A stretch of DNA of 64,000 nt, from the NCBI GenBank assembly GCA_029204225.1, contig MU832124.1, positions 1-64,000 on the forward strand, written 5' to 3'. Source of the stretch: Diphasiastrum complanatum (lineage: Eukaryota; Streptophyta; Lycopodiopsida; Lycopodiales; Lycopodiaceae). This document shows, piece by piece, positions 24,641 to 36,426 of the stretch (its first letter is position 1; every line of letters starts with the position of its first letter). The translations under genes were made by a program, and so were the position numbers. Below the pieces are notes generated by a model. The model saw nothing but the letters and a program-made list of their open reading frames with translations. It searched no databases and had not been told where the DNA came from.

Positions 24641-25781
24641 ATTATCCCCTCCTTTCATACACTTTATGGACTATTTTCCTTGTTGTCACTAAATAGTAGT
24701 CAGACAAGAGGACAAGACAAAGACCACATTCATGACCACATTTGGAGTGTTTGCATAATATGTAATTGTGAAAAATTGCCTACATTGGCAAATCTAGCTA
24801 TGTAGAATATTGTACATTTTGTCAATATTATTTGTTGGTTACCTGAATGGCCAAAGTGCCACTTGTACATTCACACCTAAAGTAGGTTACCACGAGTCAA
24901 GAGGAGTGGTTGTGTCCATTTGGTAGTGATTCCTACTTTGTAGGATCTAGACCATGATTTATATTGAGATTTGTACCTACCATGCACCTACCAAGCATGA
25001 CTCTTGGATCTAGGCTAGGGTTTTCACATTAGGGCAAGAAAGTGGAGTCTAATTCCTTATTACTTGCTGGATTTTCACCTAACTTAGCAAAGGAAGTGTG
25101 TTTTACTATGTATTCTCATTCTCCATAGTGAGAAGATAGAAACTTTTTGGAGCCTCAAGGAGAAACTCGAGTTTCCTCTCATTGTATGGTGATTGCTTTT
25201 GATTCCAATGAAACCCAGATTTAGCACATTCTAAACACTGTCTACAGGCCATACTACAGCCTTATTTCTACACGTGTGGAGTTGGATTATAGTTATTGAT
25301 CAATGTTTTGATTGTCTCTACTTGTTTTCTATCAAGCTGCTAAACTAGATCTTGTTTTCTGATGACTAATATATGATAGATTGTTTAACAAGCACACAAT
25401 CAACCTTGTGGATCATTAAAAGATCCATTTATGGTCCTTAGTACTGTACTTTTCACAGTAATGCCATTTGGATCATGCAATGCTCCTATACATACCAGAG
25501 ATTTATAAACAAAAGCTTCAACAACATTTTAGATGATGATTTAAAACTATTCATAGATGAGTTGTGACAGGGGCATCTAAGAAGAAAGGACATATTTATA
25601 TACTAAAAAATATTTTCAAAAGTGTGCTACTACATGTACTACTCTGAATGTGAACAAGTGTGTGTTTGGTGTGCCATATGGGGTACTATTAAGTCATGCC
25701 ATTAGCAAATATGGTATAGCCACAAATATAGAGAATTAGCTTTAATGGCTCTAACCATGATCACACAACTACAATCTTTCC
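24640..25781 (+). pseudogene. Gypsy reverse transcriptase relic, 5' part, split by a solo LTR
   Basis: Before the solo LTR the frame reads EDKTKTTFMTTFGVF, and immediately after it MPFGSCNAPIHT, the joined RT motif of Ty3/gypsy elements. Then come NKSFNNILDDDLKLFIDEL (a degraded YxDD region) and CVFGVPYGVLLSHAIS..GIA, the RT thumb/connection. The frame is full of stops. It stops at 25781 with TTTCC; the next motif of the same protein, LGSSGYYR, resumes at 34727-34732, so this relic hosted the C1/C2 insertion. Confidence 0.75.
24762..25462 (+). mobile_element. Solo LTR related to the C family, TSD GTAAT
   Basis: The 691-bp LTR 24767-25457 starts TGTGAAAAATTGCC and ends TACTTTTCACA, flanked by GTAAT at 24762-24766 and 25458-25462. 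Its reverse complement aligns along its length with the C-family LTRs, but with much more divergence, so it is an older or sister-family LTR in the opposite orientation. No internal region remains, which points to LTR-LTR recombination. It sits inside the gypsy RT motif. Confidence 0.9.
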
Positions 25782-26683
25782 TGTAAAAGTACTGTACTTT
25801 AGGACCATAAATGGATCTACAAAAGATCCACAAGAGTGATTGGATGCTTGCTTAACAATCTATCAAAAAACTAGACACAAAAAAGTTGATCTAGATTGGC
25901 AATTTGACAAACAACAAGCATTAACAATCAAAAGCATTGATAAACATTGAAATACGAGCCCACACGTGTGTACTACAGGCTTTAGTACGGCCTTCAACCT
26001 GAGAAACAAGTAGAAATTGATTTGGTTTCATTTGGATCACAAAAACTCAATGTACATAGTGAACTAGCTTGAGATTGCCAATGAGCTCCAAAAATTTTCT
26101 TTCTCACTATGGAGAGAGGGAATACATAGCAAATTCGACTTCCTTCTTGAAGTTAGGTGGATTTCCAGCATGTAATAAGGAATTTAACTCACTCTCCTTG
26201 ACCTAAAATGAAACCCTAGTCTATTTCCTAGAGTTATGCTTGGTAGGTAGCTAGCTGGTCAAATTTTCACCTTAAACTTAGGTGTAGGTCCTATAAAGTA
26301 GGGATGACCACCAAATAGACATGACCAACTCTCTTGACTTGAACTAACCTACATTAGGATGGGTTTCCCATGTGGCATCATGGCCTCACATGTGTGGGAC
26401 CCACTTGTGTACACAATCTACACTATTCTACATGGTTTTTGATCAAGCTAGATTTGTCAATTTTTGGCAATTCTTCACACTCCTCCTCAAATTTAGCTTG
26501 ATCTATTTACAACTCTCTTGATAGATCAATGAAAGCTTTTATAAGTGTCTAAAAAATCCAGCTACAAAGAATGAACTTTTGAGACTCCAATAGAGAATGA
26601 TGTCCATGAAGGATCTTTCACCACCTCTTAAAGGATCCCTTACAAGATGTTCCATAAATGTGTCTATATACATGTAGCACACT

Positions 26684-28870
26684 TCAAAAATAAACATCAT
26701 GCCAAGCCATGGATTCCAAGGAATTTTGTGCACTTGAAGATACATCAATTAAAATATTGAGTGCATAAATAATGTTGCCAAAGACAACTTGTCTTGCTTG
26801 ATCCATATGATTGAGCCTAGATGGCTCCATCTTGATACTCAAGGTTCTTCTTGGAGTCCTCGGGTCTTGAGCTTGCTCCTCCACTTGACTTGACTCCAAA
26901 CCATCAATGAATTGAATAAGGTGTTGATCCAAAGGTGCTTCTTCAAGTTTACAAATCTTCCACTCTTGAAAGATCACATTTCCACCATTGACAAATTCTT
27001 TGGCTGAAAACAAGTACATTCGACAATCTCTACTTGAAGAGCAAAACACTACCATTATTCCTATCATTGAAATAGGATAATCTTTGGTCCTTACATTTGA
27101 ATGATCATGTTCAAAGCATGTGGACCCAAATATTTCCAATACAAATGATGTTTCATCTTTTATGACACTATTCAAACTATTACAAAAATAGTTATCCAAT
27201 GAAATTGCTTTATCAACAACAAATGTAGATTTCAAAGCATCCCATTTCATTGTCTTGTCATACAAAGTAATAAACACCATGAATCTTAAAGGTAAGAAAC
27301 AAGTCACTTCATGTTTACTAATACTTTCCAAAAAGTATTCAAAGATAGTAGACTCTCCAATGCTCACCACCCTTGCAAGATGCACACTTGAATGGACAAT
27401 TTGCATGCAATTTGATGACTCGGACATTGTCATTGAGGACTCCCTTGGAACTCTCATGCTTTGAGGCTGATCCTCAAGATCTTCCTCCTTTTGATGCTCC
27501 TCCTCAATGCAAGCAAGATCACACTTTGCCAAGATCTCCTCTTGAGTGATCTCCTCCTTTGCCAAGCTCATTCTTTCAAAAGCAACACTAGATTCCAACC
27601 TAAACAATCTTCCATGTTTAAATCCCTTCGTAATGCAAACATCATTCTTCAAGATGAAGCAAACACCATGCTTAAAGTGGACATCCAAACCACTTTCTAA
27701 GAGTAAACCAACACTAAGCATATTCTTGGTGATTGATGGTACATAAAGGACATTTTCTAGGTCCATGCATTTTGAGGATTCTAGATACAAAGAGATGGTG
27801 CCAACATCATCTATCCTACACTCTTCATCATTTGCAGTAAAGACAAACTTTTTAGCATCATTGAAAGAGTGTAAGGTTGAGAAAAAGTCCTTTTCACAAG
27901 ACATGTGGGAGCTAGCCCCACTGTCGATCCACCAATTGTCTCTTGAATTGCTATTGCTTGTTGGTGAGGATGTAGATGCCATCAAGAATACATCTACTTC
28001 ATCCTCCTCCTCCTCCTTTGCAAGGTTTCCTTGTTTGTCCTCCTCCACTTGTGCTCTTAGCCTCTTGTAGCATTCAGATGCATAATGCCCCTTCTTTCCA
28101 CAAAAGAAGCATTTTTGCTTTGACTTGTCCTTTGAGCTTCATGCATCATCCTCTTCTTTTGCCTCCTTTGGATGCTTCTTCTTTCCATTGGTCTTATTTT
28201 TGCCCTTGAATGAGAAATTGGATTTCTCATCACCATCCTGCAAAGACAAGGAACTCATTCTAGATTTTGCATGGAGCATCCTACACTCTTCAGCCACTAA
28301 TACACTATGAAGTTTTTCTATAGTTGGCAAAGTGTCTTGGATGGCAAAACTTAGGACCAAATTTGCAAAGTCATCTCCTAGACCATTAAGGACAATTTGT
28401 ACAAGCTCTCCATCATGAATCTTCTCTCCTATGGAAGCCAACTCCCTATTTAGAGACTTGATTCTGAGTACATAATCCTGTGCACTCTCCTCACTTCTCC
28501 TCATGCTTTGCAAAATTTGATTTCTAAGCATAAGAACTCTAGAAGTGTTGCTAGACTCATAGATTGATTTTAAAGACTCCCAAGCCTCTTTAGCATTAGT
28601 ACAAGCTGATACTTCTCTCAACAAATCATTGCTCACATTCATCTTCACACAATGAAGTGCAAGCCTAGATCTCTTCTTGTATCTAGCTAACTCCTGTGCA
28701 CCTAGAGGTTCATCTTCATCTTCAATCAAGAACTCATACAGGTCTTGGAGCACCAAGAGTGACTCCATTCTAATCTTCCAAATAGCATAATTTGTAGAAT
28801 TCAACCTCTCACTAGCTTCTAGAAGGTATGCTCCAGCAGATCCCATCTTACTAGTGACTTCTACAAACAA
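26684..28870 (-). pseudogene. C1 Gag-protease-decayed integrase ORF with one stop
   Basis: Same frame as the 726-codon ORFs of C2 and C3, interrupted by a TGA at 28139-28141 (a single C in place of G on the plus strand), giving 243 and 454 codon pieces. Motifs: Gag core (NYAIWKIRMESLLVLQDL, SNDLLREVSACTNAKEAW), protease WWIDSGASSHMS, then the acidic and decayed-integrase region described for C2. Confidence 0.9.
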
Positions 28871-29216
28871 GAAATAGATTTGATTGACTTGAAACTCACA
28901 AAGGTCTCACACTTGCAGTGTTTCACTCAAATTTGATTTCTAATCCAACAAATGGACTTATAATCACTGTTCTATCACTCCCTCACAAAGCTGGAATGAA
29001 GATAAGATGAAATGAAAACTACTTTCAAACAAATCTTGCCAAGAAATGGATTTGATTGTCTCTAGAAACTCACTAAGGTCTCTCTCTTGTAGTTTTTCAC
29101 TCAAATTAGATTTCTAATCCAAAAAATGGACTTATAATCTCAGTTCTAGCACTCCCTCACAAAGTTGGAATGAAGATAAGATGATGTGAAATCTACTTAC
29201 AATCAAATCTTGCCAA
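28871..29216 (-). repeat. 172-bp tandem duplication in the C-family leader
   Basis: Unit 1 (28871-29042) and unit 2 (29043-29216) are clearly homologous but diverged. The same pair is present at 33244-33415/33416-33589 in C2 and from 40208 in C3, so the duplication predates the copies. Confidence 0.85.
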
Positions 29217-29462
29217 TTTTGGCTATTTTTGGACAAAAAAATGACTTAATCTCTTTCTTCATTCTTGGTGTACTTTGAATACCTGTTTTTAACCTTAATA
29301 GGACTTGAACTCAGCCTAGATTAATTAGATTCCATGAAACAAATTCAAATCTAATCAATGGCAAATGATCTTGGTAGATTATCCTAGGATCTCCGACAAA
29401 AATTACACCAATAGCTCACAAATTGAATTTTTTTTGGATCAAATGAATACCATGCATTAAAT

Positions 29463-30151
29463 TTGGAAGGCCCCTTTTGGAGTCCAAATTTGTGCAATTA
29501 ATATCTCATGTTGAAAAAGATTGGAAGTCATCGCCAATTTGTCAACATTAGACGAAGCCTAGCCATCAAAAAAGCGGCCTTCTGAATCTCTCTCTCTCTA
29601 GATATTGTTTGTCCTAGTTGTTACTTCTTGGAAGGCCCCTTTTGGAGTCCAGATTTCTTAGCATATTTACACTTTTGTGAAGTTACATCATCTTCATGAT
29701 GATTTTCTTATTGTGGTATAACATCTAGAAGGGTGATAGATCATAGGATAGAGTTTTTGTAGTCGAAATGTCTATTGGAAACCACATCACTTTAATGGCA
29801 AGTAAAATAGAGGAGTACCTTTGGATGGGCCTCATGAGAACATGAAAGTCAACATGGCTTCATTTGTCCCTCTAGAAAGTACAAAAAAGAATAGCATTAA
29901 AATATGTGTAGATTAAAAAGGTCAAGCAAACTTAACCACATTTTAAAATATGCTCTTTCTAGGATGAATGACCTTGCACATAGCTTAACTAGAGATAAAT
30001 AGTTCACTAAGATAGATATTAGAACAGTGTACTATCTTATGAAGATCAATTGAAAGAAGTACCAAAGATAGGTCTATAGACTCAATATGGCACTGCAAGC
30101 TTTTAATTTTATCATTTGTGTTAAGAAACATTGATTATGGCAAGGTCACAT
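29463..30151. repeat. 689-bp duplicated flank, copy 1
   Basis: Matches 36427-37115 over its full length; both copies abut a C-family 3' LTR and end in CACAT. Within it, a GGAAGGCCCCTTTTGGAGTC motif recurs about 165 bp apart. 29880-30151 encodes a decayed gypsy RT stretch (KICVD, FTKIDIRTVYYLMKI) on the plus strand. Confidence 0.9.
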
Positions 30152-30869
30152 TGTGAAAGTACTGTACTTTAGGACCATAAATGGATCTACAAAAGATCCA
30201 CAAGAGTGATTGGATGCTTGCTTAACAATCTATCAAAAAACTAGACACAAAAAAGTTGATCTAGATTGGCAATTTGACAAACAACAAGCATTAACAATCA
30301 AAAGCATTGATAAACATTGAAATCCGAGCCCACACGTGTGTACTACAGGCTGTAGTACGGCCTTCAACCTGAGAAACAAGTAGAAATTGATTTGGTTTCA
30401 TTTGGATCACAAAAACTCAATGTACATAGTGAACTAGCTTGAGATTGCCAATGAGCTCCAAAAATTTTCTATCTTCTCACTATGGAGAGAGGGAATACAT
30501 AGCAAATTCGACTTCCTTCTTGAAGTTAGGTGGATTTCCAGCATGTAATAAGGAAGTTAACTCACTCTCCTTGACTTAAAATGAAACCCTAGTCTATCTC
30601 CTAGAGTTATGCTTGGTAGGTAGCTAGTTGGTCAAATTTTCACCTTAAACTTAGGTGTAGGTCCTATAAAGTAGGGATGACCACCAAATAGACATGACCA
30701 ACTCTCTTGACTTGACCTAACCTACATTAGGATGGGTTTCCCATGTGGCATCATGGCCTCACATGTGTGGAACCCACTTGTGTACACAATTTACACTATT
30801 CTACATGGTTTTTGATCAAGCTAGATTTGCCAATTTTTGGCAATTCTTCACACTCCTCCTCAAATTTAG

Positions 30870-31062
30870 CTTGATCTATTTACAACTCTCTTGATAGATC
30901 AATGAAAGCTTTTAGAAGTGTCTAAAAAATCCAGCTACAAAGAAGGAACTTTTGAGACTCCAATAGATAATGATGTCCATGAAGGATCTTTCACCACCTC
31001 TTAGAGGATCCCTTACAAGATGTTCCATAAATGTGTCTATATACATGTAGCACACTTCAAAA
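30870..31062 (-). pseudogene. RT-tail remnant in C2
   Basis: The frame reads YIDTFMEHLVRDPLRGGERSFMDI, a decayed match to the copia RT tail (SIDTPMEQIVKDPNKG and on). Between it and the preceding ORF the RT palm and everything else is gone, and no RNase H follows. The same remnant is in C1 (26539-26680) and C3 (37876-38026), so the deletion is a family trait. Confidence 0.75.
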
Positions 31063-33243
31063 CTAAACATCATGCCAAGCCATGGATTCCAAGGCATTTT
31101 GTGCACTTGAAGATACATCAATGAAAATATTAAGTGCATAAATAATGTTGCCAAAGACAACTTGTCTTGCTTGATCCATATGATTGAGCCTAGATGGCTC
31201 CATCTTGATACTCAAGGTTCTTCTTGGAGTCCTCGGGTCTTGAGCTTGCTCCTCCACTTGACTTGACTCCAAACCATCAATGAATTGAATAAGGTGTTGA
31301 TCCAAAGGTGCTTCTTCAAGTTTACAAATCTTCCACTCTTGAAAGATCACATTTCCACCATTGACAAATTCTTTGGCTGAAAATAAGTACATTCGACAAT
31401 CTCTACTTGAAGAGCAAAACACTACCATTATTCCTATCATTGAAATAGGATAATCTTTGGTCCTTACATTTGAATGATCATGTTCAAAGCATGTGGACCC
31501 AAATATTTCCAATACAAATGATGTTTCATCTTTTATGACACTATTCAAACTATTACAAAAATAGTTATCCAATGAAATTGCTTTATCAACAACAAATGTA
31601 GATTTCAAAGCATCCCATTTCATTGTCTTGTCATACAAAGTAATAAACACCATGAATCTTAAAGGTAAGAAACAAGTCACTTCATGTTTACTAATACTTT
31701 CCAAAAAGTATTCAAAGATAGTAGACTCTCCAATGCTCACCACCCTTGCAAGATGCACACTTGAATGGACAATTTGCATGCAATTTGATGACTCGGACAT
31801 TGTCATTGAGGACTCCCTTGGAACTCTCATGCTTTGAGGCTGATCCTCAAGATCTTCCTCCTTTTGATGCTCCTCCTCAATGCAAGCAAGATCACACTTT
31901 GCCAAGATCTCCTCTTGAGTGATCTCCTCCTTTGCCAAGCTCATTCTTTCAAAAGCAACACCAGCTTCCAACCTAAACAATCTTCCATGTTTAAATCCCT
32001 TCGTAATGCAAACATCATTCTTCAAGATGAAGCAAACACCATGCTTAAAGTGGACATCCAAACCACTTTCTAAGAGTAAACCAACACTAAGCATATTCTT
32101 GGTGATTGATGGTACATAAAGGACATTTTCTAGGTCCATGCATTTTGAGGATTCTAGATACAAAGAGATGGTGCCAACATCATCTATCCTACACTCTTCA
32201 TCATTTGCAGTAAAGACAAACTTTTTAGCATCATTGAAAGAGTGTAAGGTTGAGAAAAAGTCCTTTTCACAAGACATGTGGGAGCTAGCCCCACTGTCGA
32301 TCCACCAATTGTCTCTTGAATTGCTATTGCTTGTTGGTGAGGATGTAGATGCCATCAAGAATACATCTACTTCATCCTCCTCCTCCTCCTTTGCAAGGTT
32401 TCCTTGTTTGTCCTCCTCCACTTGTGCTCTTAGCCTCTTGTAGCATTCAGATGCATAATGCCCCTTCCTTCCACAAAAGAAGCATTTCTGCTTTGACTTG
32501 TCCTTTGAGCTTGATGCATCATCCTCTTCTTTGGCCTCCTTTGGATGCTTCTTCTTTCCATTGGTCTTCATTTTGCCCTTGAATGAGAAATTGGCTTTCT
32601 CATCACCATCCTGCAATGACAAGGAACTCATTCTAGATTTTGCATGGAGCATCCTACACTCTTCAGCCACTAATACACTGTGAAGTTTTTCTATAGTTGG
32701 CAAAGTGTCTTGGATGGCAAAACTTAGGACCAAATTTGCAAAGTCATCTCCTAGACCATTAAGGACAATTTGTACAAGCTCTCCATCATGAATCTTCTCT
32801 CCTATGGAAGCCAACTCCCTATTTAGAGACTTGATTCTGAGTACATAATCCTGTGCACTCTCCTCACTTCTCCTCATGCTTTGCAAAATTTGATTTCTAA
32901 GCATAAGAACTCTAGAAGTGTTGCTAGACTCATAGATTGATTTTAAAGACTCCCAAGCCTCTTTAGCATTAGTACAAGCTGATACTTCTCTCAACAAATC
33001 ATTGCTCACATTCATCTTCACACAATGAAGTGCAAGCCTAGATCTCTTCTTGTATCTAGCTAACTCCTGTGCACCTAGAGGTTCATCTTCATCTTCAATC
33101 AAGAACTCATACAGGTCTTGGAGCACCAAGAGTGACTCCATTCTAATCTTCCAAATAGCATAATTTGTAGAATTCAACCTCTCACTAGCTTCTAGAAGGT
33201 ATGCTCCAGCAGATCCCATCTTACTAGTGACTTCTACAAACAA
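31063..33243 (-). CDS. C2 Gag-protease-decayed integrase polyprotein, 726 aa
   Basis: Open from ATG at 33243 to the stop at 31063-31065. Residues 1-230: copia Gag (UBN2-like) with NYAIWKIRMESLL and a basic linker. CCHC zinc knuckle CFFCGRKGHYASEC at residues 254-267. Aspartic protease WWIDSGASSHMS with catalytic Asp316, followed by the expected VLYVPSITKNMLSVG. After about residue 430 the pre-integrase HxxxxH motif is gone and an acidic stretch takes its place. What follows aligns only loosely with integrase: HSSVHL stands where HSDVH is expected, the second Asp and Glu motifs are absent, yet the integrase C-terminal region (IFGSTCFEH, RTKDYP, GGNVIFQEW) and the RT linker (PRTPRRTLSIKMEPSRL) are recognisable. 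No RT or RNase H. Likely makes Gag particles and protease but cannot integrate or reverse transcribe alone. Confidence 0.85.
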   Translation of the reverse strand: MFVEVTSKMGSAGAYLLEASERLNSTNYAIWKIRMESLLVLQDLYEFLIEDEDEPLGAQELARYKKRSRLALHCVKMNVSNDLLREVSACTNAKEAWESLKSIYESSNTSRVLMLRNQILQSMRRSEESAQDYVLRIKSLNRELASIGEKIHDGELVQIVLNGLGDDFANLVLSFAIQDTLPTIEKLHSVLVAEECRMLHAKSRMSSLSLQDGDEKANFSFKGKMKTNGKKKHPKEAKEEDDASSSKDKSKQKCFFCGRKGHYASECYKRLRAQVEEDKQGNLAKEEEEDEVDVFLMASTSSPTSNSNSRDNWWIDSGASSHMSCEKDFFSTLHSFNDAKKFVFTANDEECRIDDVGTISLYLESSKCMDLENVLYVPSITKNMLSVGLLLESGLDVHFKHGVCFILKNDVCITKGFKHGRLFRLEAGVAFERMSLAKEEITQEEILAKCDLACIEEEHQKEEDLEDQPQSMRVPRESSMTMSESSNCMQIVHSSVHLARVVSIGESTIFEYFLESISKHEVTCFLPLRFMVFITLYDKTMKWDALKSTFVVDKAISLDNYFCNSLNSVIKDETSFVLEIFGSTCFEHDHSNVRTKDYPISMIGIMVVFCSSSRDCRMYLFSAKEFVNGGNVIFQEWKICKLEEAPLDQHLIQFIDGLESSQVEEQAQDPRTPRRTLSIKMEPSRLNHMDQARQVVFGNIIYALNIFIDVSSSAQNALESMAWHDV

Positions 33244-34025
33244 GAAATAGATTTGATTGACTTGAAACTCACAAAGGTCTCACACTTGCAGTGTTTCACT
33301 CAAATTTGATTTCTAATCCAACAAATGGACTTATAATCACTGTTCTATCACTCCCTCACAAAGCTGGAATGAAGATAAGATGAAATGAAAACTACTTTCA
33401 AACAAATCTTGCCAAGAAATGGATTTGATTGTCTCTAGAAACTCACTAAGGTCTCTCTCTTGTAGTTTTTCACTCAAATTAGATTTCTAATCCAAAAAAT
33501 GGACTTATAATCTCAGTTCTAGCACTCCCTCACAAAGTTGGAATGAAGATAAGATGATGTGAAATCTACTTACAATCAAATCTTGCCAATTTTGGCTATT
33601 TTTGGACAAAAAAATGACTTAATCTCTTTCTTCATTCTTGGTGTACTTTGAAGACCTGTTTTTAACCTTAATAGGACTTGAACTCAGCCTAGATTAATTA
33701 GATTCCATGAAACAAATTCAAATCTAATCAATGGCAAATGATCTTGGTAGATTATCCTAGGATCTCCGCCAAAAATTACACCAATAGCTCACAAATTGAA
33801 TTTTTTTTGGATCAAATGAATACCATGCATTAAATGCAGGTTCAGAGGTTCCCACACATGTGGACAGTACGGATTTGGACCCCTACCAAGTTTGGGATCA
33901 AATCTCCTCACCAAAATCAAGATTCTAACTTGCCCTCTCAAGACTAGTTTTTAGCACCAAAACTTGCTAAAAATGGATTTGCATTAGATCAATGGCTTTT
34001 GCTCTTGTACTTGGCTCTGATACCA

Positions 34026-34726
34026 TGTGAAAGTACTGTACTTTAGGACCATAAATGGATCTACAAAAGATCCACAAGAGTGATTGGATGCTTGCTTAAC
34101 AATCTATCAAAAAACTAGACACAAAAAAGTTGATCTAGATTGGCAATCTGACAAACAACAAGCATTAACAATCAAAAGCATTGATAAACATTGAAATCCG
34201 AGCCCACACGTGTGTAATACAGGCTTTAGTACGGCCTTCAACCTGAGAAACAAGTAGAAATTGATTTGGTTTCATTTGGATCACAAAAACTCAATGTACA
34301 TAGTGAACTAGCTTGAGATTGCCAATGAGCTCCAAAAATTTTCTATCTTCTCACTATGGAGAGAGGGAATACATAGCAAATTCGACTTCCTTCTTGAAGT
34401 TAGGTGGATTTCCAGCATGTAATAAGGAAGTTAACTCACTCTCCTTGACTTAAAATGAAACCCTAGTCTATCTCCTAGAGTTATGCTTGGTAGGTAGCTA
34501 GTTGGTCAAATTTTCACCTTAAACTTAGGTGTAGGCCCTATAAAGTAGGGATGACCACCAAATAGACATGACCAACTCTCTTGACTTGACCTAAACTACA
34601 TTAGGATGGGTTTCCCATGTGGCATCATGGCCTCACATGTGTGGGACCCACTTGTGTACACAATCTACACTATTCTACATGGTTTTTTATCAAGCTAGAT
34701 TTGCCAATTTTTGGCAATTCTTCACA
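34026..34726 (-). repeat. 5' LTR of C2
   Basis: 701 bp, same length as the 3' LTR at 30152-30852, but with several differences (for example in the segment after CACACGTGTG at 34205-34214). These may reflect recombination with C1 rather than age. Directly right lies TTTCC and the resumed gypsy relic. Confidence 0.9.
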
Positions 34727-35130
34727 TTTCCTAGGGTCTAGTGGATACTATAGACTCTACATGAAAGCTTATGCAACTAGAGCCTATTTTCTTAATGATT
34801 TATTAAAAAGAGACATGGTATGTAAATGGACTGATGACTACGAAATAGCTTTCAAAGAGGTAAAGGAAGCTTTAGCTATGGCCACTATATCAAATCCCCT
34901 TTGCTATGGCAAAGAATATTTCATCTTTAATATTGCAACAAAGACACACATAAGCTATTACATGGCCTAAGTATAGGAGAAAAAATATCATCCTATAATA
35001 TTTGTTGGAAGGAAGCTTAACATCTTTGAGTTTAACTATAACAAAGTTGAAAACGCATGTCTTTACATAGCCTATGTTGCTGCAAAAAATTGATAGATAG
35101 AACCTAATCCAATGTCGCATAACTTTCTTC
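34727..35130 (+). pseudogene. Gypsy RT connection/RNase H relic, 3' part
   Basis: Reads LGSSGYYRLYMKAYATRA, WTDDYEIAFKEVKEALA and, after a stop, HPIIFVGRKLNIFEFNYNKVENACLYIAYVAAKN: the RT connection and RNase H start of a Ty3/gypsy Pol. It continues the relic ending at 25781, with TTTCC shared at the junction. Confidence 0.8.
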
Positions 35131-36426
35131 ACCAGAAATGAAGGAGTGACATTGATGATAAAGAAGTTAGGGCCCTCGAATAGGCTATTTGAGTGGATCG
35201 TATCCCTTCAAAAGTTCTCTTACAAATTGAAGAGTAAACCACCTAGGCTTTAAGGTTGAATGATTGCAATCTAGAAGTAGAGAGTAGTACTTGGAAAGTA
35301 GCGGTCTGTGGGCTAAGTGGAGTACATCCCTCCACCCATCCTCCTTGCTCCACAACCACCTATAAAATCAAATCGACTTTATAGAAAAGCCAACAACTCT
35401 TTAAAGTACACTGATCTAGATTTGAAAGTTTTAGCAGTGAAGTTGTTAAAAATTATAAGCTCAGCTTAAAGTTTGCAAAATCTTAAAGCTTAAAACACTT
35501 TCTAAGTTATAAAACTTACAAAAAACTTGTAACTCAAGCTTGAATAAGCTTGTAAGAAAATCATCAAATTAAGTCTTGAATAAAGGGAAGAGGGGAGTGG
35601 ATGCGTACTCCCATAGGCTGTACCAATAGCAAGTACCAGTCGGTGGGCTAAGTGGAGTACATCCCTCCACCACCCTTTTGCTCTTCTTGACCTCCCTTCA
35701 TCCTCCTTGCAACCACCTATAAAATCAAACCGACTTTATAGAAAAGCCAACAACACTCTAAAGTACATTGATCTAGATTTGAAAGCTTTAGCTAGGACTA
35801 TTACTTAGGTGAAGTATTGCAATCATGAAGATCAATTGCAAATTCAAGAATTGGCTTGCTAGACTTTATTATTATTATTTATGCATTAATTTACATACTA
35901 CATAAGCGTTAAGGCAAGGACCTCCTCTCCACAAAATTACATCGAGCAATTTTACATTTTAACAAGTATATCATATTGTCTTTTTCAATATATGGTATAA
36001 TGCAGTTTTATATGGTGGGACTTAGCAACTCTAACAAATAGGGTAGGGTAGGTCCACAAGGCCTAAGTGCACCTAGAAGGCTTTGGTGACCTCATCTTAC
36101 TATTAACCACACATATTGTTATGCCTTGAATTCAATTCATTGTGAACATGGTATTTGGTGGGTACACTTAATAGACCTTGACAATTACATCAACATGGTG
36201 AAAATGTCCACATTTGTGCAATTAATATCTCGTGTTGAAAAAGCTTGAAAGTCATCTCCAATTTGTCAACATTAGACGAAGTCTAGCCATCAAAAAAGCC
36301 TTTTGAATTTTCAACGCTTCAGTGCCCACATGGCCCAGTAGAAATTCACCACAATAACCTAACTATAAACTCAGGTGGCCTTCTGAATCTCTCTCTCTAG
36401 ATATTGTCTCTCCTAGTTGTTACTTC
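35131..36426. repeat. Spacer with direct repeats, no gene recognised
   Basis: Two direct copies of a roughly 155-170 bp unit (about 35284-35440 and 35628-35800; shared GTGGGCTAAGTGGAGTAC and GACTTTATAGAAAAGCC) are separated by about 190 bp. 36210-36300 is a diverged copy of part of the 689-bp block that follows. No coding motif. Confidence 0.7.

Larger units (their letters stand above)
25777..29462 (-). mobile_element. Copia C1: 3' LTR plus internal region, 5' end lost
   Basis: 3' LTR 25782-26479 (starts TGTAAAAG, one change from TGTGAAAG; ends TTCTTCACA), then a PPT (TTTGAGGAGGAGTG on the minus strand), the ORF region 26684-28870 and the leader to 29462, where homology with C2/C3 stops and unrelated sequence begins. 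Left flank TTTCC (25777-25781) has its partner not here but after C2's 5' LTR (34727-34731). Confidence 0.85.
30152..34726 (-). mobile_element. Copia C2: complete non-autonomous element with chimeric flanks
   Basis: 4575 bp with two 701-bp LTRs: 3' LTR 30152-30852 and 5' LTR 34026-34726, both TGTGAAAGTACTG...TTCTTCACA. Primer site TGGTATCAGAGCC at 34025 downwards; PPT next to the 3' LTR. Flanks differ: CACAT on the left (30147-30151), TTTCC on the right (34727-34731), so this is a recombinant rather than a simple insertion. Confidence 0.9.

Noticed and set aside
30147-34731. C2 as a simple insertion with mutated TSD
   Set aside because: CACAT and TTTCC share no alignment, and each matches exactly a flank of a neighbouring C element, so recombination explains it better.
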